From: Natronoglycomyces albus
GTDB lineage: Bacteria > Actinomycetota > Actinomycetes > Mycobacteriales > Micromonosporaceae
Assembly (NCBI RefSeq): GCF_016925535.1
Contig: NZ_CP070496.1
Span: 744,001-808,000 of the forward strand
Length of the DNA: 64,000 bases
Direction: 5' to 3'
The notes under the pieces were generated by a model. That model was not told where the DNA came from. It made no database searches and worked only from the letters and a program-made list of their open reading frames with translations. This document shows positions 25,162 through 35,112 of this stretch, piece after piece. The first letter of the stretch is position 1. The number at the start of each line of letters is the position of its first letter. A program made the position numbers and the translations under genes.

Positions 25162-25851
25162 ATGAGAGCACGCGTACTAGTCGTCGATGACGACCCGGCC
25201 TTGGCCGAAATGTTGGGCATCATCCTCCGCACCGAAGGTTTCACTCCCTCCTTTGTGTCCGATGGAGAACGTGCCCTGGCTGCCTTCAAGGAGCACCGCC
25301 CAGACATCGTGCTGCTCGACTTGATGCTTCCGGGCATGAGCGGGCTGGACGTCGCCAAGGCGATTCGCTCCGAGTCCGGCGTCCCCATCGTCATGCTCAC
25401 CGCGAAGTCCGACACCGTTGACGTGGTGCTCGGCCTCGAATCCGGGGCCGACGACTACATCGTCAAGCCCTTCAAACCCAAAGAACTCGTCGCTCGCGTC
25501 CGGGCTCGGCTGCGTCGAGGAGACGACGTCACGCCCGAACGGCTCCAAATTGGTAAGCCCGGGCTGCAAGTCACCATCGACGTGCCCGCCCACCAAGTCA
25601 CTCTCAACGGCGCGGAAGTGAAGCTGACGCCGCTGGAATTTGACCTCCTGGTCGCGCTGGCGCGCAAACCACGCCAGGTGTTCACCCGCCAAGTTCTGTT
25701 GGAACAAGTGTGGGGTTACCGCCATTCAGCCGACACACGGTTGGTGAACGTCCACGTGCAGCGCCTCCGCGCCAAGATCGAACCCGACCCTGAGCGTCCG
25801 CAGCTCATCCAGACGGTGCGGGGAGTGGGTTACAAAGCCGGGCTCGGGTAA
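25162..25851 (+). CDS. mtrA: Response regulator MtrA
   Basis: MtrA is the essential OmpR/PhoB-type regulator of actinobacteria that controls cell-wall hydrolases, division and replication-linked genes. The 229-residue protein has a receiver domain with acidic pocket DDD (residues 9-11), phospho-acceptor Asp53 in VLLDLMLPGMSGLD, the TAKSD switch and the conserved Lys in ADDYIVKPFKPKEL. A winged-helix domain follows, with LTPLEFDLLVALARKPRQVF and RVNVHVQRLR-like helices. The mtrA-mtrB-lpqB order is diagnostic. mtrB starts on the next base after the mtrA stop. Confidence 0.97.
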   Translation: MRARVLVVDDDPALAEMLGIILRTEGFTPSFVSDGERALAAFKEHRPDIVLLDLMLPGMSGLDVAKAIRSESGVPIVMLTAKSDTVDVVLGLESGADDYIVKPFKPKELVARVRARLRRGDDVTPERLQIGKPGLQVTIDVPAHQVTLNGAEVKLTPLEFDLLVALARKPRQVFTRQVLLEQVWGYRHSADTRLVNVHVQRLRAKIEPDPERPQLIQTVRGVGYKAGLG

Positions 25852-27423
25852 ATGAAGCTGAAGCACCGGCTCGCCTCAACGCTGCGCCGAGCTGCCACCC
25901 CCGTCGTCGTCGCCTTTCGTTCCTCGCTGCAATTGCGCGTGGTCTCGGCGACCTTGGTCGCTTCGGGCGTGCTGGTGCTGACCTTTGGATTCGTCGTCGC
26001 CGGTTCGGTTACCTCCGGGCTCATCGGAGAACGCTATGAATCGGCCATCCACGAGGTGCGCGAAGCCTCCACCGCCGTGGGCGAAGAACTGTCCGACTAC
26101 ACCTCCACCGCCGATGGAAACCTCGAATCGGCCATGAACCGGGTCATCGGGGGACTGGAAAGCTCCTCGGCGGCTGGACCTCTCATCATGCTGCACACCG
26201 CTGACGATCAGCAGAAAGTCCAGCGTCCGACTCAGATGTCAGAGTTCGTCCTGCCCGTGGAGATCCGCCAACACGTCGAGGACGGTTGGCTTGCCACCCA
26301 GTACGCCACCTATGACTTCTATGGTGAGGGCGAAGCCCCCTACTTGATCGTCGGCACCGAAGTCGATCTCGGCGTTGACTACCACCTTTACTATCTATAT
26401 CCGCTCGACAGTGTCCAAGACGCCGTCTCCCTTCTGCGTACCAACCTGATCCTGGCCGGCGTAGCGCTCGTGCTGCTGCTAGGCGTCATCGCCGCGCTGG
26501 TCACCCGACTTGTCGTCACACCCGTGCGCGAAGCGGCCCGCACCGCGCAGCGCCTCGCCGCCGGGCTACTGCACGAACGTATGGACGTGCGCGGCTCCGA
26601 TGACCTGGCACGCCTGGCTAACTCGTTCAACCTCATGGCCGCCAACTTGCAGACCCAAATCAACAAGCTCGAAGAGATGTCGATGCGGCAGCGGCGCTTC
26701 ACCTCCGATGTCTCCCACGAATTGCGCACCCCGCTGACCACCATTCGGATGGCAGCCGACCTGCTGTATGAGTACCGCGAGGACTTCGGAGAATCATCGC
26801 GCCGCTCCATCGAACTGTTGGAAAAAGAGCTGCAACGCTTTGAGGACCTCCTGGGCGAGCTCCTGGAAATCTCCCGCTTCGACTCCGGATTCGCGAATCT
26901 GGAGACTGAAGCGGTCAACCTCGTGCCCATCGTCGAAGACATCGCCGAGGGGTTCGACAGCCTGGCCGAAAGCTGCGGGGTGACTGTTACCGTCCACTCC
27001 GACCAACGCCGCATCGTCGCCGAAGTGGATGTGCGCCGTTTCCAACGCATCGTGCGTAACCTGATCGGCAACGCCATCGAACACGCCGAAGGACAACCGG
27101 TCGAGGTGCGCGTCAAAGCCTCCGAGACCGCCGTGGCCGTGGCCGTGCGTGACTGGGGAGTGGGCCTGAGCGAACCAGAGGCCGAGCGGGTCTTCGATCG
27201 ATTCTGGAGAGCCGACCCCTCCCGTGCTCGCCAAACTGGCGGCACCGGCCTCGGGCTTGCCATCAGCCTTGAAGACGCGAAACTGCACCGTGGGACCTTG
27301 CAAGCCACTGGCACCCCCGGCGGTGGTTCGCTATTCTTGCTCACCTTGCCTCTGCACGCGGGCAACCGAGTCGTTACCTCACCGCTGGCACTCACCTTGA
27401 AGGAGGGAGCGCCCCATGCGTAA
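25852..27423 (+). CDS. mtrB: Sensor histidine kinase MtrB
   Basis: MtrB is the membrane kinase of MtrA. The 523-residue protein has two membrane helices (about residues 28-55 and 198-224) that bracket an extracytoplasmic sensor loop of about 140 residues. A HAMP domain (about 222-275) follows, then a DHp domain with His289 in SDVSHELRTPLTTIRM. The HATPase domain has RNLIGNAIEHAEG, DWGVGLSEPEAERVF and GGTGLGLAIS. Length and layout match the family. The 3' end overlaps lpqB by 8 bp, so LpqB, which modulates MtrB, is translationally coupled. Confidence 0.96.
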   Translation: MKLKHRLASTLRRAATPVVVAFRSSLQLRVVSATLVASGVLVLTFGFVVAGSVTSGLIGERYESAIHEVREASTAVGEELSDYTSTADGNLESAMNRVIGGLESSSAAGPLIMLHTADDQQKVQRPTQMSEFVLPVEIRQHVEDGWLATQYATYDFYGEGEAPYLIVGTEVDLGVDYHLYYLYPLDSVQDAVSLLRTNLILAGVALVLLLGVIAALVTRLVVTPVREAARTAQRLAAGLLHERMDVRGSDDLARLANSFNLMAANLQTQINKLEEMSMRQRRFTSDVSHELRTPLTTIRMAADLLYEYREDFGESSRRSIELLEKELQRFEDLLGELLEISRFDSGFANLETEAVNLVPIVEDIAEGFDSLAESCGVTVTVHSDQRRIVAEVDVRRFQRIVRNLIGNAIEHAEGQPVEVRVKASETAVAVAVRDWGVGLSEPEAERVFDRFWRADPSRARQTGGTGLGLAISLEDAKLHRGTLQATGTPGGGSLFLLTLPLHAGNRVVTSPLALTLKEGAPHA

Positions 27424-29209
27424 ATCCTCGCACTGGACCAATGGCCGCGCTTTGGCCGCCATCGCGCTAGTGACCGCGATGCTGCCCCTCCTGACCTCGT
27501 GCGGTATTCCCACCGGGTCCGGGGCCCAAGCGGTCGAACCCGCTCCAACCGGGGTCGGTTCAGGCAACGACCGCACCGACGAGGAGTACCAGCCCACCGA
27601 CGACATCGCCGAGACGGTCCGCTACTTCCTGCGCGCCTCCGCTGGAGACTCCGGCAGCCGCGACGAACGCCTCCACGTCTTCACCGGTGACCTCAACCTT
27701 CCCTACTCCGAACTTTCCGAAGGGCTCCGGCTGGTCGAGATCGACGATGTCGACGTCACCCAGGACGACGATTTGCTTTCCGGTGAAGCCGTTGTCACCG
27801 GCGACGTGTTGGGCACATACCTCCTCGATGGGCAGGTGCGCATGATGAGCACCCCCGGCGACTATGAGGAGACCTTCGCGCTGTCTCGCTCGTCCCTGAC
27901 CGAACCCTGGACCATCACCGACGCGCCCAGCCAGGTCGCCCTCACCTACTTTGAATTCCGCCGTAACTACCGGGCCGCGCCCCTGTATTTCCTCGGCCCG
28001 GGAAACGAAAGGCTCCTCGTACCCGACTTGCGATGGATCTACAGCAACCTTCCCGAACAACGCGACCACCTCACCCGACTTGAGTGGCTCCTAGCCGGAC
28101 CCAGCGATTGGTCCCGCCAATCCACCCGCACCGCCATCCCCTCCGGCGCGACCCTGCAAAACCTCGACACCGATCTGCCAGGTGACAATGTCGCGGTTGA
28201 ACTCGAAGCCTCGGCCTCGGGCGACTGGGACGTCGAGACAGCGGAGTTCATGGCCGCGCAGATCGCCTGGACCCTCAACATGACCCACAACGCCGAACTG
28301 GAACTCTCCATCGACGGCACCGTGCGCGTCAATTCCCAAAAAGCCACCTGGGACCACTGGAACTCCATCCCCGCCGACGGCGACGCTGGCCGCACCAGTT
28401 ACGCCGTCCGCGACGATGAGGTATGGCAACTAGACCTCAGCCGCGAACGCAGCCACCGCCTGAGCAACGTCGAACCGTGGGCCAACATGGACATTGGTGG
28501 CATCACCCAGGTGTCGGTGGGCGCTGATGGGCGCGTCGCGGTCATCGGCGACAACGGCCGCAACCTCTACACCGGATCAGACACCGATTCCTTCAGCGCG
28601 GTTGACCTTGACCTCAGCGGCTTCGAGGACGTGGCTTGGCTGTCGAGCCGCACCCTGTTGGTGTTGGCCGATGGCGCGGTGGTCCACATCGAGTTGGGTC
28701 GCGACGAGGCGTCGATGCAGGAACTTCCGCTGGCCACCAGTGAAGAATTGACTGGCCTAGTGGTGGCTCCCGATGGGCACCGGATCGCGTTCGTGGCGGG
28801 GGATCGGGCCTTCGTGGCCACGTTGGCCCGCGACGCGGACGGCAACCACCAGATTGGGGAGCCGCGCCGGATCGGATTGAACCTGACCGGGGTGCAGAAT
28901 GTGGTGTGGAGCCGCGAGTATTCGCTCATGGTGATCGGTGAGTCCGCAAGCTCTGTCGAATGGCTCTTTGAGGTCTCGATCGACAACGCGCAAATGGAGA
29001 CCCAGTCGGGCACTTCCTCATTCCCCCGGGCCAACGACATCGCCTCGGCTCCGGCCGACCCGCGTGACCGATTGCAGTCTCGTGGCGAGCCAACCGTGGT
29101 CGTCATTGGTGGAAACCTCTATCGGGTGCACTCGCAAAACCTCGAACAGATCAACACCGACCAGGGGGAGCCACTCCAAGGCACGGCCCCGTTCGTGACG
29201 ATGAGGTAG
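27416..29209 (+). CDS. lpqB: Lipoprotein LpqB
   Basis: LpqB is an extracytoplasmic lipoprotein that interacts with the MtrB sensor domain and affects MtrA phosphorylation. The 597-residue protein has a signal peptide with lipobox LLTSC (cleavage before Cys25), a GerMN-like domain at about residues 150-290 and a C-terminal beta-propeller-like region. The start follows GGAGGGAG and overlaps the mtrB end. The comF/hpf genes often found after lpqB are absent; a terminator and a convergent gene follow. Confidence 0.94.
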   Translation: MRKSSHWTNGRALAAIALVTAMLPLLTSCGIPTGSGAQAVEPAPTGVGSGNDRTDEEYQPTDDIAETVRYFLRASAGDSGSRDERLHVFTGDLNLPYSELSEGLRLVEIDDVDVTQDDDLLSGEAVVTGDVLGTYLLDGQVRMMSTPGDYEETFALSRSSLTEPWTITDAPSQVALTYFEFRRNYRAAPLYFLGPGNERLLVPDLRWIYSNLPEQRDHLTRLEWLLAGPSDWSRQSTRTAIPSGATLQNLDTDLPGDNVAVELEASASGDWDVETAEFMAAQIAWTLNMTHNAELELSIDGTVRVNSQKATWDHWNSIPADGDAGRTSYAVRDDEVWQLDLSRERSHRLSNVEPWANMDIGGITQVSVGADGRVAVIGDNGRNLYTGSDTDSFSAVDLDLSGFEDVAWLSSRTLLVLADGAVVHIELGRDEASMQELPLATSEELTGLVVAPDGHRIAFVAGDRAFVATLARDADGNHQIGEPRRIGLNLTGVQNVVWSREYSLMVIGESASSVEWLFEVSIDNAQMETQSGTSSFPRANDIASAPADPRDRLQSRGEPTVVVIGGNLYRVHSQNLEQINTDQGEPLQGTAPFVTMR

Positions 29210-29299
29210 GGCATTCGTCTCGCCACCAGCGCTTTGGAGTCCGTTCCTCAGCTGCTCGGTGTGAGGCCGCACCCGAGGGGGTCGTGACCCGCCTACGAC

Positions 29300-29333
29300 A
29301 AAGCGCATCCTCGCCACGGCGAGGATGCGCTTT
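29300..29333. terminator. Bidirectional terminator between lpqB and the DUF3107 gene
   Basis: A 16-bp perfect inverted repeat (29300-29315 with 29318-29333) ends in TTTT on the plus strand and begins with AAA, so it can serve both convergent genes. Confidence 0.85.
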
Positions 29334-29370
29334 TGGATGGAGACGTCGCGGGTTGACCGCGACGGTCTCC

Positions 29371-29598
29371 TTACTCGTCTACGGTGAACCCAACCGGGCG
29401 CGTTGTCTTGCCCGAGACCTCGACATAGGCCAATGCGCCGGTGGGAACCATCACGCTGGAGCCCTTCTTGTCCGTCAACTGAAGCACAGTTTCGGACTTG
29501 ACGGCCTCTTCAACTTGCTTGGCAAGTTCCTCCGGAGAAAGTTCACTCTCCACGACCAGCTCGCGCGGGGCGTGCTGGACACCGATCTTGACCTCCAC
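29371..29598 (-). CDS. DUF3107 family protein
   Basis: This 75-residue protein matches the small actinobacterial DUF3107 family (mycobacterial TB9.4/Rv3208A type): MEVKIGVQHAPRELVVESEL at the start and VPTGALAYVEVSGKTTRPVG near the end. The function is unknown; the fold is predicted as a small alpha/beta domain. As in mycobacteria it lies downstream of a TetR gene, although a 170-bp gap separates them here. Confidence 0.9.
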   Translation of the reverse strand: MEVKIGVQHAPRELVVESELSPEELAKQVEEAVKSETVLQLTDKKGSSVMVPTGALAYVEVSGKTTRPVGFTVDE

Positions 29599-29771
29599 GG
29601 GCCCTCCTTCTGACGCTTGACGTGCTGCTTGACCAGCTTAGCGCGCTGGTGACGACTGAGGCTCGCGCACAAGATTCCTTGAGCGGCCTCGAGCTATCCA
29701 CGATGGTGGACGGCCCTTGGATGACCTCGGCAGGTGCCGCATCTGTGCTGTGCACCGTGCCAGAAGCCTCG

Positions 29772-30404
29772 TTATGGGTTTGATTCCTGGTCCTCGTCCA
29801 GCGGAAAATGCGAGATACCTCTCCACGCCAGTGTGCTGACCAGAGCCACCGCCTCGTCCTTGGGCACCACACAGCCCGAGGCGACCCATTTACGGGCCGC
29901 GACTTCGGCCGCTCCCGCCAAACCGGTCGCCAGCAGTTCGGCCCGTGCCTTGTCGACGCCGGTGTCGGCCATGATGGTCTCCGCCAACGCCACGACACAT
30001 TCGTGTTCCATGCGGTCCATCCGGTCGGCCACCGCCGGGTCGTTGCGCTGGTCGGACTCGAAGATAAGGCGGAAGGCGTCTCCCTGCGCGTCCACAAAGT
30101 CGAAATAGGCTTGCATGGCCAGGCGGACGCGTTGTTTGTTTTCGGGGGACTTATCCATGGCCGCGCGTACGTTGTGTACTAGATTATCGGCGTGTTGATC
30201 CAGCAGTGCCAGGTATAGCTCCAGCTTGGACGGGAAGTGCTGGTACAAGACGGGCTTACTGACCCCGGCACGATCGGCGATGTCGTCCATCGACGTGGCA
30301 TGGTATCCCCGCGAGACGAATACTTCCTGCGCGGCGCTCAAGAGTTGTCCGCGCCGCTGAGAGCGCGGCAGACGCACAGTGCGACCTTCCGATCCAGTAA
30401 CCAT
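29772..30404 (-). CDS. TetR family transcriptional regulator
   Basis: The 210-residue protein has the TetR N-terminal HTH at about residues 14-62 (RRGQLLSAAQEVFVSRGYHA, SMDDIADRAGVSKPVLYQHF) and an all-helical ligand domain. ATG 30404 is chosen because GGGGAGGTTTTAACG precedes it; the frame is open further upstream. The neighbour order DUF3107-TetR-...-DUF3152-MoeZ parallels mycobacterial Rv3206c-Rv3208A, where the TetR protein is a conserved regulator of unknown ligand. It is divergent from the long disordered-protein gene, so the 122-bp gap may hold its operator. Confidence 0.9.
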   Translation of the reverse strand: MVTGSEGRTVRLPRSQRRGQLLSAAQEVFVSRGYHATSMDDIADRAGVSKPVLYQHFPSKLELYLALLDQHADNLVHNVRAAMDKSPENKQRVRLAMQAYFDFVDAQGDAFRLIFESDQRNDPAVADRMDRMEHECVVALAETIMADTGVDKARAELLATGLAGAAEVAARKWVASGCVVPKDEAVALVSTLAWRGISHFPLDEDQESNP

Positions 30405-30526
30405 CGTTAAAACCTCCCCTTTGAGTATCGCAGGCCCGGCCGCAGCGGATGACTCGTGTGGGGCGTTACCGTTAAAGTTGAGACAATTACGGTACATCCC
30501 CACCGGGCATCTGAGGAGTTTGTCTC

Positions 30527-32782
30527 GTGTACGACCAGAACCGATCCGACGGACCGAGGCACGAGGGGGAAGACCCTTCTGGCCACGAGCGCCGGGTCAA
30601 CCGCACCAGGGACGCCTCCGGTGCGTTTCCCAGGCATCCGGACTCTCCACCGGAGCACGCGGGCTACTCCTCGTCGGGTCCTGGTATTTCGCAGCCGGAG
30701 ATTCACCCCGATATTCCGCAGCAGGCAGGTTCGGAGAGCTACCGTTTCGATCCGCGCGCCCGCCGTCGCCGCTATGCGGCCGAGGACGCTGGCGGTCTGC
30801 CCGTGGGGCCGCATCGTCTTCCCGACGACGAAGACGACACGATGGAATATCCTCCCGTCGAGGTGGCGCAGACGCATCCGGGGGCTCCCGCGACTCGGCA
30901 CCCGCGTCGGGCCGACCCTGAGGACGCCTCGATTCCCGGCGCGCCGTTGAATCCTTTCAGTCCTCGCTCTCACTCCCGGCCAGCGCAGCAGGCAGCGGCC
31001 GGGCAGGATGCGCGGGATACGGCTGACCCGAGCAATGGCCAGGCACCTGGGATGAGCTTCGGTATTCCCGGCGCTCCAGGCCAGTCGCCACATCCGAGGC
31101 AGCCTCCGGGCGCGCACCCGGGGCAGCCTCCCATGGGGCCGACGCAGCCGCCGAGCGCCCGCTCTACTTTCGCCCCTGTGTCTCCCAGTGAGGACACCAC
31201 CCCTGCCCCCGGCGTCATCGCACCGGGCACGACGCGGCCCGGTCAGATGCCACAGCCGTCCCAAGCCACCCCACCCCCCGACACTCCCGCCCATGCAGCT
31301 CCGGAGATGGAAGGCACCGCCCACCCACCGATGTCCGCTTCACCTGGTAATCCACCTGTCCGCAATCGTTCTCGATCCTCCAATCAGATCTCCGAGCCGC
31401 CGTCGGCTCCCGCTCAGGTTTCGCAGCCTGGTTCGGCTCGCGACCATGACTATCCGCACGATGAGCCGCCCCAGCGCGCGCAGACTCCGCACGCGATCGG
31501 CGAGACGACGCCACCGGCGGTGCGCACGATCAACCTGTCCAAGTTCGACTTGGCCCCGAACCAGTCGTTGTTGATCCCGGCCTTGGAGTCCATTCCCGGA
31601 GTTGAGATCGCCGAGTTGGGTGAGGACTCCGAAGGGCTAGGTCAGCTTCGCCTGGAAATCGATCCGACCGCCAATGAGATGAACTTGCGTTCGGCCGTGG
31701 AGGAGGTGCTCACGCAGCAGCTAACGAGCCCCGAGTCGGTCGAGCCGACGACTCCTGCCGCCCCCAGCGCTCCCGGCAACCGGGCGGCGGGGCCCGATGC
31801 CGCACCGGCTGGGCCCGAGCTGGCCCCGTCCCAGCCCAATCCGCCCGATAGCGCGCCGGAACCGGATCAGCCACCGGTCGAGCAGGAGGAACAGCTCGAA
31901 CAGGGGGCTGCCGCCCCTGCGCCAGCTTCGCGCGGAGGACTTCAGCGGGAGCGGCCGCCACGCCGAGGCGAGGAGCACGCCGGTTTTACCGCCGACTCGC
32001 ACAGCCCGATGGGCGAGGACCAGCAGGGCTCGCAGGGGCGAGCCGGGGATGCCGACCGGCAGCGGCCCGAATACCAAGGCGGCCGACGCCGCCGCTCTAT
32101 CGCCGAACGCGCCGCGGAACGGGAAGCGGCCCACAACCGCAACGCTACGGGCGAGGCCGCCGACACCGGTAGCGCTGAGGCCGAGGAGGCCCAGAACCGG
32201 GTAGTCGACAACCAGGCCCCGCCTAACAGTGTCGCCATACGCGGCCGCCGCGAACGATCCCGGCCCGAAGGGCCCGAACCTCAGGTAGACCCGGCAGCGG
32301 AAAAGTCCGCGACGCAGGCGGTGGCTCCCGTGGCCACTCCTGATGCGGCCGAGGGCGCGGTTGACCACCCCGATGGGGACGTCTTCAAGCAGATCCACAC
32401 GGAGCCTTTGCCCGGTCGCTTTGTTCTCAAACAGCTCAACGCTTCGACCTCTGATCTGGAAACACAGGTCACCGTCACGCTCTCGTGCGACGACACCGAC
32501 ACTGTCGGCGTAGCCGTGTCACCGGCGATCGACTGGCATGTTCACCGCGCGACCGCCGCCGCCGCGCTGGAGGCCGTCCGTCCCTATCTGGGAGAGGACG
32601 CACGCTACGAGATTGAGCATGTCAACATCGAGTCCGCCGGCCCGGTCAAGGTCGCGCTGGTGGTGGTGTTGACGATGGCGGGTAATGCTATCCACCGCCG
32701 GGCGGGGGCAGCCGTGGTCACCAGTGAACGCCGCCAATCCATCGTGGCGGCCACCTTGAGCGCCCTCAGCGTCCAGATCTAG
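30527..32782 (+). CDS. Long proline-rich disordered protein with two small C-terminal-type domains
   Basis: The 751-residue protein is mostly low-complexity (Pro/Ala/Gln/Glu/Arg-rich) and has no signal peptide or membrane helix. Two structured islands stand out. Residues 333-405 (TINLSKFDLAPNQSLLIPAL, then GVEIAELGEDSEGLGQLRLE) resemble a small ferredoxin-like or ACT-like unit. Residues 620-751 (FVLKQLNASTSDLETQVTVT, DWHVHRATAAAALEAVRPYL, HRRAGAAVVTSERRQSIVAA) form an alpha/beta domain. No named family is recognised. A leucine- or metal-sensing ACT-type role is only a guess. The frame is continuous and codon usage is normal, so the gene is real. Confidence 0.75.
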   Translation: MYDQNRSDGPRHEGEDPSGHERRVNRTRDASGAFPRHPDSPPEHAGYSSSGPGISQPEIHPDIPQQAGSESYRFDPRARRRRYAAEDAGGLPVGPHRLPDDEDDTMEYPPVEVAQTHPGAPATRHPRRADPEDASIPGAPLNPFSPRSHSRPAQQAAAGQDARDTADPSNGQAPGMSFGIPGAPGQSPHPRQPPGAHPGQPPMGPTQPPSARSTFAPVSPSEDTTPAPGVIAPGTTRPGQMPQPSQATPPPDTPAHAAPEMEGTAHPPMSASPGNPPVRNRSRSSNQISEPPSAPAQVSQPGSARDHDYPHDEPPQRAQTPHAIGETTPPAVRTINLSKFDLAPNQSLLIPALESIPGVEIAELGEDSEGLGQLRLEIDPTANEMNLRSAVEEVLTQQLTSPESVEPTTPAAPSAPGNRAAGPDAAPAGPELAPSQPNPPDSAPEPDQPPVEQEEQLEQGAAAPAPASRGGLQRERPPRRGEEHAGFTADSHSPMGEDQQGSQGRAGDADRQRPEYQGGRRRRSIAERAAEREAAHNRNATGEAADTGSAEAEEAQNRVVDNQAPPNSVAIRGRRERSRPEGPEPQVDPAAEKSATQAVAPVATPDAAEGAVDHPDGDVFKQIHTEPLPGRFVLKQLNASTSDLETQVTVTLSCDDTDTVGVAVSPAIDWHVHRATAAAALEAVRPYLGEDARYEIEHVNIESAGPVKVALVVVLTMAGNAIHRRAGAAVVTSERRQSIVAATLSALSVQI

Positions 32783-32975
32783 CCGCTTGCGCCGGTCCGC
32801 CCTACAGGCATCCACCCTTGGATGATTCATCAGTAGGGGCGTGACCGGCGTTTTCGCGGGCGCATGGTCCCTTGCCTGGGCTAGGCGCTTTGAGGTAGGG
32901 CTCGGGTGGCGGCCGCTGAGATCCGGCCATCGAAACCCGCCAGTAACTTCGTCTGGTAAATGGCATAATAAATGC

Positions 32976-34145
32976 ATGAAAAGGGCGCGTTTGTCTGATC
33001 CAGATCGAGTCAGACACCCGGACTGGCCCCATCCGCCGTGGCCGGGGACCGAACACACGGTGGGGGAGCAGCGGATTTTCGTCCGTAGTACTCCTGCCAC
33101 CCATCCCGACGCCGAGCCTGCCGTCTTCCTGCACGGCCTAGGAGGTTCGGCGCAAAACTGGACCGACTTGGCCGACGCCATGTCCGACCACCTGGAGGTG
33201 CAGGCGCTCGACCTACCAGGTTTCGGCCATTCCCCACCGGCCGCCCAGCCCGTCACCATCCCTCGGCTGTCCCGCATCGTCGCCTCTTGGATCGTGCAGT
33301 CAGGGCGGGGGCCAGTCCATCTGGCAGGCTGCTCACTGGGCGGCGCTGTCGCCTCCCACTTGGCGGCCACCCGCCCCGGCCTGGTACGCAGCCTCACCCT
33401 GGTCTCTCCAGCCCTACCGTTTCGCAATCCTCGCCGCTCCCGACAGGCAAAGTTCGTGCCGCTCATGGCGGTCCCTGGCCTGGAACACTTGACCGAACGC
33501 GCGCTGGCCCAACGCACACCCGAAGAGGTCGTCGACGCGATCTACCAGGGCTGCTGGGCCGAGCCGGACCGCGTCCATCCCCAACGCCGGCAAGAATCAA
33601 TCGAAGAGGCACGGCGGCGGCTGTCATTGCCGTGGAACACCAGCGCCTATATCCAGACCTTCCGCGGTCTGCTGGGGTCATTCGCGCAGTCGATGCTGCC
33701 CTCGGAATCCTCGCTGCGAAAACTGGCCGGACGCATCACATGCCCAACGTTGGTCATCTGGGGCAAACAGGACCGCATCCTGGATGTGCGGTTGGCCCCT
33801 AACGTCGCCCAAGTGATCCCAGACTCGCGTCTGATCATCTTCAACCGCTGCGCACATGTGGCCATGATGGAATACCCACAGGCGGTTGCCCGCGCGATGG
33901 TGCATCTCCTTGACGAGATCCATGACAATACCGCCCATGTGGTCGCCACGCCGTTGCCCAACATCGAAGAATCGGAGGCGGGCTCGGCGCGGGTGGATCC
34001 AGAGGCGACCCAAGTACGCGATAATGAAGGAAACGGCGCTGGCGATGCAACCTCGTCGCCCTTTGGCCGAGTTAACCACCGGGAGGCTCCCAAAACCTCT
34101 GACTCGACACCTCTGCCATCCCGGGCGACCTCGGTACACCCCTGA
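32976..34145 (+). CDS. Alpha/beta hydrolase
   Basis: The 389-residue protein has an alpha/beta hydrolase fold. The oxyanion motif is VFLHGLGGSAQNW, the nucleophile elbow GCSLGGAVASH (Ser in GxSxG), the acid is in VIWGKQDRILDVRLAP and the catalytic His in NRCAHVAMMEYPQA. There is no signal peptide, so it is cytoplasmic. A disordered C-terminal tail of about 70 residues follows. The ATG at 32976 is chosen; the open frame runs upstream but without family similarity. The substrate is unknown. It precedes the DUF3152 and moeZ genes in the same direction. Confidence 0.85.
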   Translation: MKRARLSDPDRVRHPDWPHPPWPGTEHTVGEQRIFVRSTPATHPDAEPAVFLHGLGGSAQNWTDLADAMSDHLEVQALDLPGFGHSPPAAQPVTIPRLSRIVASWIVQSGRGPVHLAGCSLGGAVASHLAATRPGLVRSLTLVSPALPFRNPRRSRQAKFVPLMAVPGLEHLTERALAQRTPEEVVDAIYQGCWAEPDRVHPQRRQESIEEARRRLSLPWNTSAYIQTFRGLLGSFAQSMLPSESSLRKLAGRITCPTLVIWGKQDRILDVRLAPNVAQVIPDSRLIIFNRCAHVAMMEYPQAVARAMVHLLDEIHDNTAHVVATPLPNIEESEAGSARVDPEATQVRDNEGNGAGDATSSPFGRVNHREAPKTSDSTPLPSRATSVHP

Positions 34146-34164
34146 CAGGAATAGGCTACTGACG

Positions 34165-34944
34165 ATGACTGTGACCAGGCGACTATCAACCTCCACGATG
34201 CTCGTCGCTGCCCTGGGCTCACTTACGTTGGCTCTCGGCTGCGGATTTGAGACGACGCAAGACTCCTCGTCTACCGCGCCCGAATCCGACCATGCCGCCA
34301 TCGACCCGCAGGAGATCGAACCTGAGCAGATGGAAGAACCTATTCGCCTGCTGCGGTCGGGAACCGGGACGTGGGACTACGCGCCTGGACGTGACGGCGA
34401 GATTTGGGGAGATTCTGGCACGTTGTTGCGTTTCAATGTCGCCGTTGAGGAGGGCCTGGGCATCGAGACGGCTGATTTCGACGCCATGGTCAAGGAAACC
34501 CTCGACGATGAGCGTTCGTGGATCGCGGGCGATTGGCGTTTTGAACAGGTGGGTGAAAATGGTGATGCCGACTTCACCCTTTACCTGGCCAGCCCAAAGA
34601 AGCGGCAGGAATTGTGCGGGTCGGCCAATCTGACGGTCTCGTGCCGCAACGGAGACAACGTTGTCATCAATTCCGCGCGGTGGATCGAGGGCGTCGAACA
34701 CTGGGACTCCACCTTGGAGGAGTACCGGTATTACGTGATTAACCACGAGGTGGGTCACCGGCTCGGCCACGGCCACGTCGTGTGCCCCGCCGAGGGCGAA
34801 CCGTCCCCGGTGATGGCGCAACAGACTTTCCAACTTGCCGGGTGTACCGGTAACGGCTGGCCCTACCTGGATGGCGAGTTCATCGACGGGCCGGTGGGCG
34901 AGTATGGCGGCCCGGCCCTCCCAGAGGACGACTACGACGATTGA
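34165..34944 (+). CDS. DUF3152 lipoprotein with metalloprotease-like motif
   Basis: The 259-residue protein has a signal peptide ending in a lipobox (LTLALGC, Cys near residue 29), an acidic spacer and a DUF3152 domain. That domain carries the zinc-type motif YYVINHEVGHRLGHGHVVCP (HExGHxxGHxH, metzincin-like), with two Cys that probably pair. Membrane-anchored extracytoplasmic location is expected. DUF3152 lies next to moeZ in mycobacteria (Rv3207c-Rv3206c) as it does here. Protease activity is inferred from the motif only; the motif has all three His and the Glu. Confidence 0.88.
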   Translation: MTVTRRLSTSTMLVAALGSLTLALGCGFETTQDSSSTAPESDHAAIDPQEIEPEQMEEPIRLLRSGTGTWDYAPGRDGEIWGDSGTLLRFNVAVEEGLGIETADFDAMVKETLDDERSWIAGDWRFEQVGENGDADFTLYLASPKKRQELCGSANLTVSCRNGDNVVINSARWIEGVEHWDSTLEEYRYYVINHEVGHRLGHGHVVCPAEGEPSPVMAQQTFQLAGCTGNGWPYLDGEFIDGPVGEYGGPALPEDDYDD

Positions 34945-35112
34945 GGAGACGTGTCCGTGTGGCTGGTGAACACTGGAGCACGGTGACTTATCTCATCTTC
35001 GACCTGCGGTAACGCCACTGCCAGGCGGTTGAGAAGCCAGCGGCTGCCACCATCTATCCACATCGTGGGATGGCCGGTTCGATCGGGAATGAATCGCGGC
35101 CTGTGCGGCATT

